In this document: one piece after another, positions 11,703-22,549 of the stretch
Layout: each line of letters opens with the position of its first letter
How positions within the stretch are numbered: position 1 is the stretch's first letter
NCBI GenBank assembly: GCA_032622095.1
Contig: CP136061.1
Location: 47,437,797-47,501,796, forward strand
Direction: 5' to 3'
From: Siphonodentalium dalli
Lineage: Eukaryota; Mollusca; Scaphopoda; Gadilida; Siphonodentaliidae
Length of the DNA: 64,000 bases
The notes under the pieces: generated by a model
Seen by the model: the letters and a program-made list of their open reading frames with translations, nothing else
What the model was told of the DNA's origin: nothing
Databases searched by the model: none
Position numbers and translations under genes: made by a program

Positions 11703-13690
11703 GATTTGCTATATTTCCAGGGCATATATTTCATCTGATTTTGCGAGAATCTAGATTTGGATTCTCGCCGAAATATAAGCCCTGATTTCACTCTGAAGTG
11801 TGCCTAAATGGCATAAATTGTACCGTGGTTGCCATGTTCGCCAAAGTGGCATAAATTTATTTCAGGATAATACTAATTTTAGGCATTCATTTATATCACT
11901 GATATCAGGACAATAAATAGCCATTTCCATTGCATGGAACAAAGAGCGATATTGTTTATCGGTGTTGTTTTTGGAAGTGGTGGTAGTTAAATTTTATACA
12001 TTTCGACCCCCAATAAGTATTTCCGAACAAATGAATTATTAACAAGCGTGACATGACATCATTGACGAAGATAATTAACACCGATCTACAAGCAATTAAA
12101 GTGTTAAAATGAGCTAAAATTTAACATTTTCTTAATTTTTTTTACATTTTTATCTCTCGCGACATAATTGTCACCAATAAAAACAAATTTGATTCATCGT
12201 GGAAGTTAGTCGGTGACTATAAATAATGTCACCATTCAACTGAATGTTGTTGAGCATATTTCAACCAATTTTGGAAGTTTAAATGAATATTTTCTTCACA
12301 CGCAAAGTAAAATTGACAAATTTCAGGATTTTAGCCTGCTTCGTTGGGACCAAAATTTGTTGTGCACACTCAAGACACGTCTATCGACACTCGCTAGGCC
12401 AAATTATGCCATGACCATGCTATAAACTAGCTTGAAATTGGCAAAACAATGAATTTTTTTTGGTTGAAAAAATTTACATGGGAATCTCCAGTCCATAGGC
12501 ATAGAGAACGATTATTTTTCGATAAAAACGAAAATAATGCGAAATGAAAGTCGGCACTCGTCAGAATGGTGCATAATAAGATACGAGTCTTGTTATATGC
12601 GAAAATTTGACCTCATTCGATAAATTAGTCTCGTAATTAAGGAATCAATGGCGCTCGGACATGTGGAATTCCGTCGCACTGTTAGTGTTACTGTACATGG
12701 CAGACGCAATTTTGAAATGTAAACACGCATCAAACACGCATCAAATTTACCTTTTGTGAGAATAACAAAAGCGCAACCTTGATCAAAGTAATACAATACA
12801 CAACAACACATGGAATAAAACTGATATAAACACGGTATAAGTGAGAATAAGACGCGTATTCAGACGTGGAATTTGACAACATTTCTTCGCTTCGACGCTA
12901 TAAATATATCTGATCCAGATAACCGAGATGCAGCTATCTGATTTGAAACAAATACCAAGCAATAATCTTAACGTTTCATAATCGAACTGCGGACCTGATA
13001 ATTATCGAAATATGTAGGCGAAATATTTTTTAATTAGTTAATCACATGATAGAGACATCAACACACTCTTAAAGACGCAATACAGCGCCATTTAATGTCA
13101 TTATTTAACTGGGTCGGTGTTTGTTGTTATCATTATTGCTTCGTTTTTAGTAAGACCATTGTATCTGTTTTGCGCACGTCACTTTCCATATTTGGAATTT
13201 CCATATATGGGATTTGTGTTAACCTCAATACCGATCAAGTTATCTTAGCATAAACATAAAATATATTGTAATTTATGCAACTACGACCCTGGTAACCCTG
13301 ATAACTAATAACATATACCGGCCAATTCATTTTAAGATCGTTATTTCACTTTGCTTTAGGCATAAATACACTCTTAAACGCACATAAACGACCCATTGGC
13401 GTTAAATTAAATATACTCGGTATTTATTAATATTAGTTTTTTATTGCTCAGTATAGAGTTAGACCCTTGACACCTGTCAATATATTTGGGCTGAATTCAT
13501 ATGATGCGGTATTATTCCTCGAAATAAACAACAAACCCGTCGTTACTTCGAAATGTCGTTTGGGCTAACATTTACACAAATCCTCCGTGTGTTCTCCTCA
13601 ATTGACACACAGGTTCTCAGTCGACACACAGGTTATCCCAGAAACAGGTGTGAAATAAACAGCCAAGGTTTGGGTGAAATGACGAAGCCA
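11703..13690. other. Intergenic DNA, no gene seen
   Basis: AT-rich sequence without recognisable repeats longer than a few tens of bases. Frames at 12213..12425 and 12593..12811 lack any protein signature. Confidence 0.5.
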
Positions 13691-13699
13691 CTTCGAATA

Positions 13700-13850
13700 A
13701 TGGAGACACGACCCCATCTAATATATATTTTGGGACTTCTGTTTGTTTGTTTGTTAACTATGGCGGGAAAACTGCCGGACGGATTGAGCCCAAACGTCCT
13801 ATCTAATAACATTCCAGATGGATTGTCATCGCACCGCTTCTGAGAACGTC
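13700..13850 (-). mobile_element. Fragment of CTAGCAGGTGACCC / GACAGAC-tail element
   Basis: ATATATATTTTGGGACTTCT followed by GTTTGTTTGTTTG and a CGGGAAAACTGCCGGACGG word is the reverse complement of the 3' tail of the family seen intact near 59490..59700. This copy is truncated on its right. Confidence 0.55.
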
Positions 13851-14099
13851 AGAGCACTCATTCTCCAATCCCCCCGCCACCGCAATGGTAATTCATGGGT
13901 TAATCGCGTGATAGTTAAAGAGCGTTCGTACCCACAGTGTCGTTGATAAAGAGCGTGTATGTGTCCAGACATGAGCGTGTTGTGTCTGTGTACAGACATG
14001 AGCGTGTTGTCTGTGTTCGTACTTATGGGTTCCTGTGAATGGAGGAGATTTTTATCGGGTCAGTTTTTCCGCCCGAGGTGACCTTCACCTTGAAACGGG

Positions 14100-14335
14100 T
14101 ACCCACAAATTATCTAATATATATTTTGGGACTTCTGTCTGTTTGTTTGTCTGTTAGCTATGGCCGGGAAAACTGCTGGACGGATTTCGACGAAATTTGA
14201 TACCTACGGGTTATTTTGTCCGGGGAGTGTTTTGGACGGGTCAAATAGTGACTCCGACCTGACCTTGACCTTAAAAATTGTCAATTCAAGGTCAATGCCC
14301 GGACGAAGTCGGGTCACCTGCTAGTCTAATATATA
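14100..14335 (-). mobile_element. CTAGCAGGTGACCC / GACAGAC-tail element
   Basis: On the minus strand it starts CTAGCAGGTGACCCGACTTC near 14330 and ends with a (CAGACAAA)n-type tail and TCCCAAAATATATATTAGA near 14110. It is about 220 bp and has no coding capacity. GC-rich head, CAGACA tail and AT-rich end recall short non-autonomous retroposons of the RTE/SINE kind, but I cannot confirm the class. A second tail begins immediately at 14326. Confidence 0.6.
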
Positions 14336-14379
14336 TTTCGGGACTTCTGTCTATCTGTTTGTTTGTTAGCAATGGTCGG

Positions 14380-14640
14380 GAAAAGAAAACCACACCATAT
14401 GATCATAATACGACTCCATATAAAGGCGGAACCACATCATATATTGGCGTCATGACCTCGTATAATGACAAATCAACTCCATATAATTACAAAACCACTT
14501 TGTATAAAGGCCTAGCCACCTAGCATATTGAAGACACGACCTCATATAATGGCGTATCCACCTAATAGTGGTGAAATCACATCATGTAATAACGAAAGCA
14601 CATAAGGATGGGACCACATAAGGCAGCTGTGGCGTTCCAT
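14380..14640 (-). repeat. 21-bp array fragment, inverted copy of 4540..4800
   Basis: Reading on the minus strand, GGAATGCCACAGCTG, TATGTGGTCCC, CCTTATGTGCTTTCGTTATT and the following GGTGGTTTCG modules occur in the same order as at 4541..4700. It is joined to a GATATC cluster at its right end exactly as at 4535, so array and cluster belong to one composite element. Confidence 0.8.
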
Positions 14641-14825
14641 ATAGATATCACTAAATGCTTCCTATTTTGTGATATTTATAATTCGATTTTTGATATAAAA
14701 AAAAATCATTTTGTGATATCATAAATTATTTAATGATATCATATTTAAGATGGTGTGCTATCATATAATTATTCATTTTGTGATATTATAAAATGAATTA
14801 TTGATACCACTAAATACATAATAAA
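14640..14825 (-). repeat. GATATC-palindrome cluster 2
   Basis: GTGATATCAT/ATGATATC words and the landmark TAAATAGAAGATCGGCG at the right edge, the reverse complement of the landmark near 4186. It is the inverted copy of part of cluster 1. Confidence 0.75.
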
Positions 14826-14829
14826 TAGA

Positions 14830-15565
14830 AGATCGGCGACCCATAAGTATATACAAAGAGATCTAACTCCTTACCTATAGTATATAATTATAGTCCATTG
14901 CATTTATGGTTTCACCTCAAACTTATTGCAACACAAAATTTCTCAGTGGGAATAAGTACACTATCCATCCATAATCAACATGCAAAAACTAAACAAGATC
15001 AAGAAATGCGAAATTAGTGAATTTTGTGAAATACATTTGTCAACAATTTGGTAAGATACTCAATTTATGGGGTTTTTTCCCCCAAGAATGTTTATGCATG
15101 TAACGAAACTCCATATCATAAGGTATTCCACTGTAGAGTACACAATCCTGATTACAGAACAGAAATTCTTTCTTAGATTTCCAGATACGTTGAGTATGTT
15201 TCGAGTTATGTGCCTCCAAAATTTGGAGTTTATCTAAGCTCAATTTCAAAGAATTAGCTAAAATCCATATGTTGCTGTTTTAGTAATTTCCTCTGTAGAG
15301 TATGTATAACAGATCATTACTTTCTGCATCCTTGATTGAGAAGATAAAAATATTCTCAAAGAAAATGTGTGTTCCGTTGTATGGACTTAGTCATATTTGC
15401 CTATGACCCAGAACAGACGTGATGAAATACCATATTTGAGATCATACAACTCATTAAATAGATATCCAAATTAGTCCAGGATATATTGGTCGACCTTTGC
15501 ACTCCCATAACTCAACTTCACCCGCTCTAATTTGTTTCGATTGTGAACAAGAAAAATTCAAGTGT
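14830..15565. other. Intergenic DNA, no gene seen
   Basis: AT-rich sequence. The frame on the minus strand at 15040..15249 has no recognisable feature. Confidence 0.45.
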
Positions 15566-15575
15566 CAATGACACT

Positions 15576-16343
15576 GCTCAACTTGGAGAAGAGGGACGGC
15601 TAATTTCATGTGCTACAGTCAATGAAACGATTACTGAGGAATGCGGCACAGTTGAAATACCTAAGTAATACTAGATGTCAACATGAAGAGATATATATAT
15701 ATAAGGTAAAATCCAAGATGGCTGCTGGCATCCATGTTTTTCAATGAAATTCAAAAGCATTTGATAGCTCCAATCTAGTGATCACCTCGAAGATCAATAT
15801 GAAGTTCGTTGATGATCGGATGAGGGAAATGGCCTGTAAGTGTGCCGATGGATATAGTCATACACAGAATAAATCCAAGATGGTCGCTGGCAGCCATGTT
15901 TTTCAACGAAATTCGGAAAATAAAATTATGGCTCCCATCTAGAGGTCACCCCGAAGATCCATATTACGTTGGTGATGATCGGATGAGGGATGTGGTCTGT
16001 AGGGTATGCCAAACGATTTAGTCATCTAAATAGGACAATCCAAGATGGCTGCCGATGGCCATGTTTTTCATCTATTTTTTTTAATTCGATGTCTCCCATC
16101 TAGAGGTGATTCTAAACATGTCAATAAATGTTCAAAATAATTCTCCAATAAATGCGGGGGTGTACCATGAAGATCCATATGAAGTCTGATCGTGATCGGA
16201 TAAGGGAGGTGACCTGTAGGGTGTGCTAACGGAAACTGTTGACCGACGTATACGCACGGACGTCATGACGGACGCACACACGGGCGGATGGACGACGGAC
16301 GCAACCATGACACTAGCTGAAATTTGACTTCGTCAAGTTGAGC
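15576..16343. mobile_element. TIR-bounded non-autonomous element with 165-bp internal repeats
   Basis: The left end GCTCAACTTGGAGAAG (15576..15591) and the right end, whose reverse complement is GCTCAACTTGACGAAG (16328..16343), match at 14 of 16 positions. Between them lie about three and a half tandem units of roughly 165 bp, each carrying ATCCAAGATGGCTGCTGGC, GCCATGTTTTTCA and a GATCGGATGAGGGA word. The same units recur at 52125..52860. No transposase frame is present. Looks like a MITE or foldback derivative; the superfamily is unknown. Confidence 0.6.
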
Positions 16344-16349
16344 TAAAAG

Positions 16350-16885
16350 GTGGCCACAGGGAAAGCAGACAAGATGGCGTCCATCGTGGCGGCCATTTTG
16401 ATTTATATGCACTAGGTCTCTTTGGTTGCCAATATAGTAAATATAATATCGCATGCTGATATGCTAAGATAGATAGTTTAATTGTCAGAATGCAATTTAA
16501 TAGAAAATAATAAAAGACATTAAAATATAAAAAATATGTCGGCATCCTACCGGGATTAGCATGGCTTTTATTTAAGGCCGTCTACTGAATAGTATGCATT
16601 TGTGTCTTGCTGCTAAGCATGTCGCTGGGGTTGTGCATGGATTAGTAGTTTATGCATGTATGATGGTCGGCGAGAACTGATTTATGTTGACGGTCGACTC
16701 CTGGTTATTTTCGTTTCTGTATAAACTCATCATGTTTTTTGGGACCGACAAGTATATATACATAAGATATCGAGAGATGCAGGCAACCCCTTAACCGTGT
16801 TATATTTTGTAAGAACAATGGTTGATATAGTTGGTATATATATGCTAATATAACACGCTTTCAAATTAGTCAAAAATCCGATTTT
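16350..16885. other. Intergenic DNA, no gene seen
   Basis: AT-rich sequence between the TIR element and the second duplication copy. Short frames on the minus strand (16263..16545) overlap the element's right end and are not supported. Confidence 0.45.
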
Positions 16886-17360
16886 TGAACATTCGATTTA
16901 AATTTTCCAACCCTGATTGTCAGGCACCGCCGCTAACGATGTACATTTGGTCCCCCAATAAGTGTATACCATTACATCAGCAAAACCTCGCCAAAGGCGA
17001 CGTTTCTAAATTAGAAAATTTAATTAACTTTGTTGAATTAGCATGACCGCTAGACTAACATTAATTTTTTGCTGAACATATAGCACTAATTACCCTTACA
17101 ATCAAACCATGGCGTGCCTCTAACGACGAACTATATACAGTCCACATTAGTACAAAAAAAAATAAAGATGATCATATAAGTGTAGGATAGTCACTGTGGT
17201 TAATTATGACTGTCACACTATGTGTCTCGTTCGTATACGGGCATGCTTGGGTTGAGGGAACTAAGTACATCATCGATATCAACCCTGAAAACTGCTAGCC
17301 AATTAATGGATGATTGTGCAGACTCATGTGAATGATGATTAATGTGGGGTCAGGAGTCAA

Positions 17361-17366
17361 TATAAA
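17361..17366 (+). promoter_or_regulatory. TATA box of gene B
   Basis: TATAAA 78 bases before the ATG, in the same context as the box of gene A (579..584). The conserved distance supports a shared core promoter. Confidence 0.6.
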
Positions 17367-17443
17367 ATAAGAACACCCAGTTCGTCGCCCACTTTGCCAC
17401 TCTTAAGAGAGGAACCCGGGTTCTCGCGCGCCACACGAACAAG

Positions 17444-19006
17444 ATGAACACGAGGATATCGTCTGCCGTTTTGTTACTGTGTGTGGTCGGGGCTATGGCG
17501 GGGCATGGCTCTGACATCGGCGACCTATTGCCAAAATTAATAGGACTTAATATGCTTGGTTCAGGAAATGGTGTCACCTCCATTGTTGGTTTATCTCTCA
17601 TCAGCGATAACGGCCCTGGCAATTCCATACTTGGTGACAACCCTCTGGCGTTGTTGCTGTTGGCCGGAGGGCTGGGTGGAGGGATGGGTGGAGGCTTATC
17701 AAGGGCGCAACCTGTGATGATGGCAGCCGCCCCAGCCTTGGTCCAGACACCCATTATGCCAGCTTTCGCGTCTGCAAAACCGATGAAAATGGGCTCAGCT
17801 GCCATGATGGGAGGGCCTAGAATGATGGGCGGACCTGGAATGATGGGCGGACCCGGAATGATGAGCGGACCTGGAATGATGGGCGGACCTGGAATGATGG
17901 GCGGACCTGGAATGATGGGCGGACCTGGAATGATGGGCGGACCCGGAATGATGGGCGGACCCGGAATGATGGGCGGACCTGGAATGATGGGCGGACCTGG
18001 AATGATGGGCGGACCCGGAATGATGGGCGGATCCGGAATGATGGGCGGACCCGGAATGATGAGCGGACCCGGAATGATGGGCGGACCTGGAAGTATGGGC
18101 GGGCCTGGAATGGGCTGGCCTGGAATGACGGGCGGACCTGGAATGATAGGCGGACCTCCAATGATGGGCGGGTCTGGAATGAGCGGCGGGCCTGGAATGA
18201 TGGGCGGACCTAGAATGGTGGGCGGACCGGGACCTGGAATAATGAGCGGACCTGGAATGACGGGCGGACCTGGAATGACGGGCGGGCCTGGAGTGATGGG
18301 CGGGCCTGGAGTTATGGGCGGGCCTGGAGTGATGGGCGGGCCTGGGATGGATCCTTGGCTGGGCGGAACGTCGATGAACCCGTTTTTCATGGGATTTGAC
18401 GGCATGCCAGATATGATGGGATTTGACGGCATGCCGGATTTCGGAGGCGATTTTTTCCCACCCGGAGCCATGCTGCCTCCAATGGGGGGTCCTGGAATGA
18501 TGGGCGGACCTGGAATGATGGGCGGACCTGGAATGATGGGCGGACCCGGAATGATGAGCGGACCCGGAATGATGGGCGGACCTGGAAGTATGGGCGGGCC
18601 TGGAAATATGGGCGGGCCTGGAATGGGCTGGCCTGGAATGACGGGCGGACCCGGAATGATAGGCGGACCTCCCATCATGGGAGGACCATCGATGGGAGGA
18701 CCCATCATGGGACGGCCACCAATGGGAGGTCCCATTATGGGAGGGCCATCGATGGGAGGACCCATAATGGGAGGGCCATCGATGGGAGGTCCGGCCATGA
18801 TGAGTCCACAACGACGAGGTGGCATACCACCGATCGGAAGATCAGGCAGTCTAATGATTCCGATGAACGACAATTTTGGAATGGATTTTGGAAGATCGGA
18901 CATGTTTTTTGACGGTATGGGCGGGTTCATGGATAACTTGACACCAGACTTCGGGATGGACATGGGAATGCCGGACATGCCGGATATGCCTGGAGGGATG
19001 TTTTAA
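17444..19006 (+). CDS. Secreted methionine/glycine-rich repeat protein B
   Basis: Single open frame of 520 residues, paralogue of 662..2017. Signal peptide of about 19 residues, then a conserved N-terminal region of about 100 residues. The first GGPGMM hexapeptide block spans roughly residues 125-300. The linker with PWLGG and two FDGMPD motifs is nearly identical to that of gene A. Next come a second hexapeptide block absent from gene A, a GGPxM pentapeptide block and the same C-terminal domain, with a shorter MPDM ladder ending in PGGMF. The non-repeat parts are strongly conserved while repeat number and order differ, as expected for a structural repeat protein kept in frame during minisatellite turnover. 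Function unknown; an extracellular matrix role is inferred from the signal peptide and composition. The long antisense proline-rich frame over this gene is a by-product of the repeat codons. Confidence 0.87.
   Translation: MNTRISSAVLLLCVVGAMAGHGSDIGDLLPKLIGLNMLGSGNGVTSIVGLSLISDNGPGNSILGDNPLALLLLAGGLGGGMGGGLSRAQPVMMAAAPALVQTPIMPAFASAKPMKMGSAAMMGGPRMMGGPGMMGGPGMMSGPGMMGGPGMMGGPGMMGGPGMMGGPGMMGGPGMMGGPGMMGGPGMMGGPGMMGGSGMMGGPGMMSGPGMMGGPGSMGGPGMGWPGMTGGPGMIGGPPMMGGSGMSGGPGMMGGPRMVGGPGPGIMSGPGMTGGPGMTGGPGVMGGPGVMGGPGVMGGPGMDPWLGGTSMNPFFMGFDGMPDMMGFDGMPDFGGDFFPPGAMLPPMGGPGMMGGPGMMGGPGMMGGPGMMSGPGMMGGPGSMGGPGNMGGPGMGWPGMTGGPGMIGGPPIMGGPSMGGPIMGRPPMGGPIMGGPSMGGPIMGGPSMGGPAMMSPQRRGGIPPIGRSGSLMIPMNDNFGMDFGRSDMFFDGMGGFMDNLTPDFGMDMGMPDMPDMPGGMF
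17812..18345 (+). repeat. 18-bp coding minisatellite, block 1 of gene B
   Basis: About 29 units of the 18-bp type GGCGGACCTGGAATGATG. The left half is highly homogeneous; the right half is variegated (GSM, GMGW, GMT, GMI, GVM units). Confidence 0.9.
18490..18672 (+). repeat. 18-bp coding minisatellite, block 2 of gene B
   Basis: Roughly ten units with the same unusual order of variants (MSGPGMM, GSM, GMGW, MTGG, MIGGPP) as block 1 at 18055..18160, plus one extra unit encoding GGPGNM. Gene A has no such units after its linker, so this block was copied in from block 1. Confidence 0.85.
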
Positions 19007-19042
19007 GGCGATCTGGAATGATCTGGATAAGAACTCTGCCAT

Positions 19043-19054
19043 CATATATCTATA

Positions 19055-19107
<53 letters not shown>
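19043..19107 (+). repeat. (TA)n microsatellite, 3' UTR of gene B
   Basis: About 60 bases of TA with TCTATA interruptions at its left end, much expanded relative to the 18 bases after gene A. Confidence 0.9.
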
Positions 19108-19110
<3 letters not shown>

Positions 19111-19537
19111 TACCATCAAAACAGGATACCAGGCTTGCAGTGGATGTTAAAAGGACCCCGTGATTATATGGAATTGTGATTTCGTAAAAGGAACAATAAT
19201 AGGCGGCTCAATTCAAAAATATACGGACAATAAACATGTGCATGGTGAGCATATATACATGTATAATACGCAAGAAAACACTCCTTATATACACGCAAGA
19301 AAACACTCATTATATATATGCAAGAAAACAATCCTAATATATATATACGCAAGAAAACACTCCTTCGTGAGACTATACATTGGAGAAGATACAAATTGCG
19401 TTCGTTCATACTTTCTATACTAAATACTCATTGGCGAGTGGTTCCCCTCTGGAACATGTCCCACAAAAGAATATGAATCCTTCTGCGCGAGAATTGTCTA
19501 TTCGTCATAATGTCATCAGCTCAATTTGATTGATCCA

Positions 19538-19543
19538 AATAAA
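19538..19543 (+). promoter_or_regulatory. Candidate poly(A) signal of gene B
   Basis: AATAAA about 530 bases after the stop codon, in the conserved block that also carries the signal of gene A. Confidence 0.5.
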
Positions 19544-20124
19544 TAATGGAATATATTCAATAAATATTTAATAACTGAGACGGAGAATCCTTTTAGCATA
19601 AAAAGGGTTAATGTAAAATTTTCTGACCATATATTTAAACCTAGTCAACAGAAAGTAGTACAGGGGTCTACTGACCACCACATATCATATTATAATTTAT
19701 AGTGTGTTGTTACACCAATTATTTCGCAGAGAAGTGTACATTCATGAGGAGGGTGGAACCGCGTGTGTTACCATGGAGACCAGTGCAATCGACTTGCGAT
19801 TTTATCGTTATAATTTTATTTTTATTTAAGATGTGCATATCGTCGTGTTCACGTTGTTCTTATACCAAGAATAAATCATTGCGCAATGTTTAATGTTATG
19901 TTATGTAACACCCAACAGTGCCAACTACCAAAACATTGCAGATATGCCTCGTAACATGTTTGGCAATTCATCGAAGACGGCTCTCTTGCACTTGTTTGTG
20001 TGATAAAATTTGGAAATGCATTATATATGATTATATAATGTGTGATTTAAGGCATATCATGCAGTAATTGGTTCCAACTTCCATCGTTGAATATTGCCAG
20101 AATTATGTCAGATTGTTGATTACG

Positions 20125-20460
20125 TACGCCGTTCTTCTATTTATTAGCTATTTTGTGACATCAATAATTATTTTTATGATATCAAAAAATAAATATGTGA
20201 TATCTCAAAATCGAATGTATGATATCATAAAATTGTAAGCATTTAGTGATATCGCATATTCGATTTTATAATATCATATATTCAATGTGCATGTGGTATC
20301 ACTTATTCGAATTTGTGATATCATTTATATATTCATTTTTGTGATAGCAATAATTCGGACGAAAAGATTATATATTGAATATATTGAAAATGAATTTATG
20401 ATATCAGAACATCGAATTATTGTTATCACTAAATGCTTTATAGTTTGTGATATCATATAA
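20125..20460 (+). repeat. GATATC-palindrome cluster 3
   Basis: Starts with the landmark CGCCGTTCTTCTATTTATTA near 20128 and continues with GTGATATC words. Shares long stretches with 3800..4070. Confidence 0.8.
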
Positions 20461-20592
20461 GCAGCGTGAATTCAGTTACTTATTCCTTATTCTTTTTTCG
20501 AAACATTTGGGAAAATGTGGGAAATGACCATGACAAAGTCTTGGGTGAAAAAAAAATCCGGGTCAAAAGTTTAAAAATTACCGAAAGTTCGG

Positions 20593-20719
20593 GGCCATAA
20601 ACGGCCATCCAAATAAGTGGGTCGAATTTCAGTTTTCGCTCTGCTCGGTCGGGAAAATTTTATAGAAAAATGTGACAAAGTGTCCCATATAAGCCCTGTT
20701 ACTAACTCGCAGCCATATT
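20593..20719 (+). repeat. 127-bp direct repeat, left copy
   Basis: From GGCCATAAACGGCCATCCAA to CTCGCAGCCATATT it is the same as 21959..22086 except for one extra T. It ends exactly where the AT-rich tail of the minus-strand LINE begins, so it is a candidate target-site duplication of about 127 bp. Confidence 0.75.
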
Positions 20720-21958
20720 ATATATATACCTTTATTGTCCTCCAATTTATGAAGAGTGATACATATACAAATTAACGTGTATACAACATGTTACAAAAAT
20801 ATAGTCAACATGAACAAAGATAATTTGGGAGAAGAAAAAACATACACATATATGAACCACGTCCTAATATATATAAGCATACGTACACTCTAACAAAAAC
20901 TGACATTCAAGACACGCGCGCACATGTAAAAACAAAATGCAGACAGGCACACACAGCACGCACAAGCTCGCGGACACTCACACACTTACCCCCCCCCCCC
21001 CCCACAAGCTGACGTTCAGTACGGATACAAACATGTTTATGTTACATGCAAGATAAACTATAAGCACATCTAATTTGAACCAGCATGCATGTGTTGCGCA
21101 TATAGATTATCGCACTGCTGGCAAGGAAGATAATAAATCATCAAGTTGGGGATCCGAGGTCAGGAATACATATTTATCACAGTGTAATTAACATTAGTAA
21201 GGTTGTTTCAGCTACCCAATTTCAGTTTCTGAAGAGGGGCGATAACTCTACATGTTGTTGTACACATCACCCGGTCAACTCAGGTCATCCCCATTAATAC
21301 CAGAAGTTAGACTCAAGTGCATTTGAGGGTACAGGCGCAGGGTACGCTACGATACCATATGCATGGTAGAACATTATGCACCAGGCGTGATCAAGTTCGA
21401 TAACAACAGGTAGGTTTGCCACAATGTGTGCGTATGGCCAACAATGAACGAGTCAGAACGACACATAGTACATTGGATCTTCAATAAACGAGAATAGTTC
21501 AACAGGAAGATGTGTCAAATGTAAGAGAAGGAGTTCTCCGTCGTCGAGCTCATTTGCCCATAGATAAAACAAGATGCCAAAGTTGTCGATCAACTCGTAC
21601 CACATATATTATTTCGATAACAGCAAAGAGCGGGATGGCTGCAGTGAATAATAGCATGTTTAATTTGATCGTCATAGTTAATGTTGCATATCACACAGAC
21701 GTCTGCCTTTGGTATCGCTGTTGCAGCGATCAACTGAGCAACTGAATAAAATGCGATTTTGTTCTCTGAATACAAGCGATAGGAGCGCCAAAGATGAGAC
21801 ATTTGAAAATGTGTTTGAATTTGGCAAAATCTATCGAATCAGTTGTAACACTTTGTTCCCAGTTATGCGCGCGTCGGTTATTGATTTCTGTTTTGACTAG
21901 GCGATTCCATTCCAATTTTGCAGGGAACAAACCTTTCTCCGAAAAGCTTTCTATAAAC
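20720..21958 (-). pseudogene. 5'-truncated, frameshifted LINE 3' end
   Basis: On the minus strand, frames near 21590..21802 and 21730..21958 carry a CxxC-x9-HxxxxC zinc-knuckle pattern (CVIC, then H and C after NINYDDQIK), typical of the C-terminus of non-LTR reverse transcriptase ORF2. Another frame downstream (about 21380..21600) carries a LWANELDDGELL stretch resembling the region after the knuckle. The 3' end is AATAAAGG followed by a TATATA tail (20720..20745). The frames are broken, so the copy is dead. The 127-bp direct repeats abut both ends. The clade cannot be assigned by eye. A run of 15 C lies at 20989..21003. Confidence 0.5.
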
Positions 21959-22086
21959 GGCCATAAACGGCCATCCAAATAAGTGGGTCGAATTTCAGTT
22001 TTCGCTCTGCTCGGTCGGGAAAATTTTTATAGAAAAATGTGACAAAGTGTCCCATATAAGCCCTGTTACTAACTCGCAGCCATATT
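21959..22086 (+). repeat. 127-bp direct repeat, right copy
   Basis: Matches 20593..20719 (one-base length difference in a T run). A diverged part of it also occurs at 24455..24530, so the sequence belongs to a dispersed family rather than being unique. Confidence 0.75.
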
Positions 22087-22110
22087 GGACCCAACATGTC
22101 CGGTTCCGGT

Positions 22111-22224
22111 TTTAGTGCTACATGTCAAAGTTTTGGAGTAGAATTCCATATATGGAAGTCATGAATAATTCTAAAGCTCCATATATGGAAATGCTACTCC
22201 AGAACTTTGACCAGTAGCACTAAA
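22111..22224. repeat. Imperfect hairpin, ~114 bp
   Basis: TTTAGTGCTAC ... GTAGCACTAAA arms with internal TCCATATATGGA palindromes (22144.., 22178..). Arms of about 45 bases pair with few mismatches. It lies directly beside the right 127-bp repeat. Small foldback element or transcript hairpin; no gene. Confidence 0.7.
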
Positions 22225-22314
22225 GCCACATAACCGGGGATGGAAGAATCTCTGCAACCACAGGAACGGAACAGGATGAATCCAATACGACCGCGACCCA
22301 GTGATCTCGCTTAT

Positions 22315-22545
22315 TCATAAACGGTCACTTGGGCCGAACTTTTTTATCCGAAAATATTTTGAGTCGAGTCCGAAAAAGTGGATTTAAAAATTGAGAAAAT
22401 GTGGCAAATGACCATGGCAACGTCTTTAGTAAGCTGAGACGAAATTTCCTGTTTAAAAACCGGGTCAAAAGTTCAAAAATTCCTCGAAAATAAACGGAAA
22501 TTGTCCGAAACAAGTTCGGGGTCATAAACGGCCTGAGGCGTTATT
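22315..22545. repeat. Dispersed repeat with CGGGTCAAAAGTT and ATAAACGG words
   Basis: The segment with AATGACCATGGCAACGTCTT, ACCGGGTCAAAAGTTCAAAA and TCGGGGTCATAAACGGCC is a diverged relative of 20515..20605. Another piece lies at 24380..24590. Family unknown. Confidence 0.55.
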
Positions 22546-22549
22546 TCGC

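Larger units (their letters stand above)
16888..20460 (+). repeat. Segmental duplication, copy B
   Basis: Counterpart of 80..4090. Order of landmarks: shared 5' flank, TATA box, gene B, TA microsatellite, CAAGAAAACACTC ladder, AATAAA, then GATATC cluster 3. About 640 bases present in copy A are missing at about 19630. Similarity stops near 20460, inside the GATATC cluster. Confidence 0.85.

Noticed and set aside
17795-18811. 338-codon antisense frame with (HHSRSA)n repeats and a 114-codon frame with RPSFQV repeats
   Set aside because: Other antisense phases of the same 18-bp coding minisatellite; no independent support.
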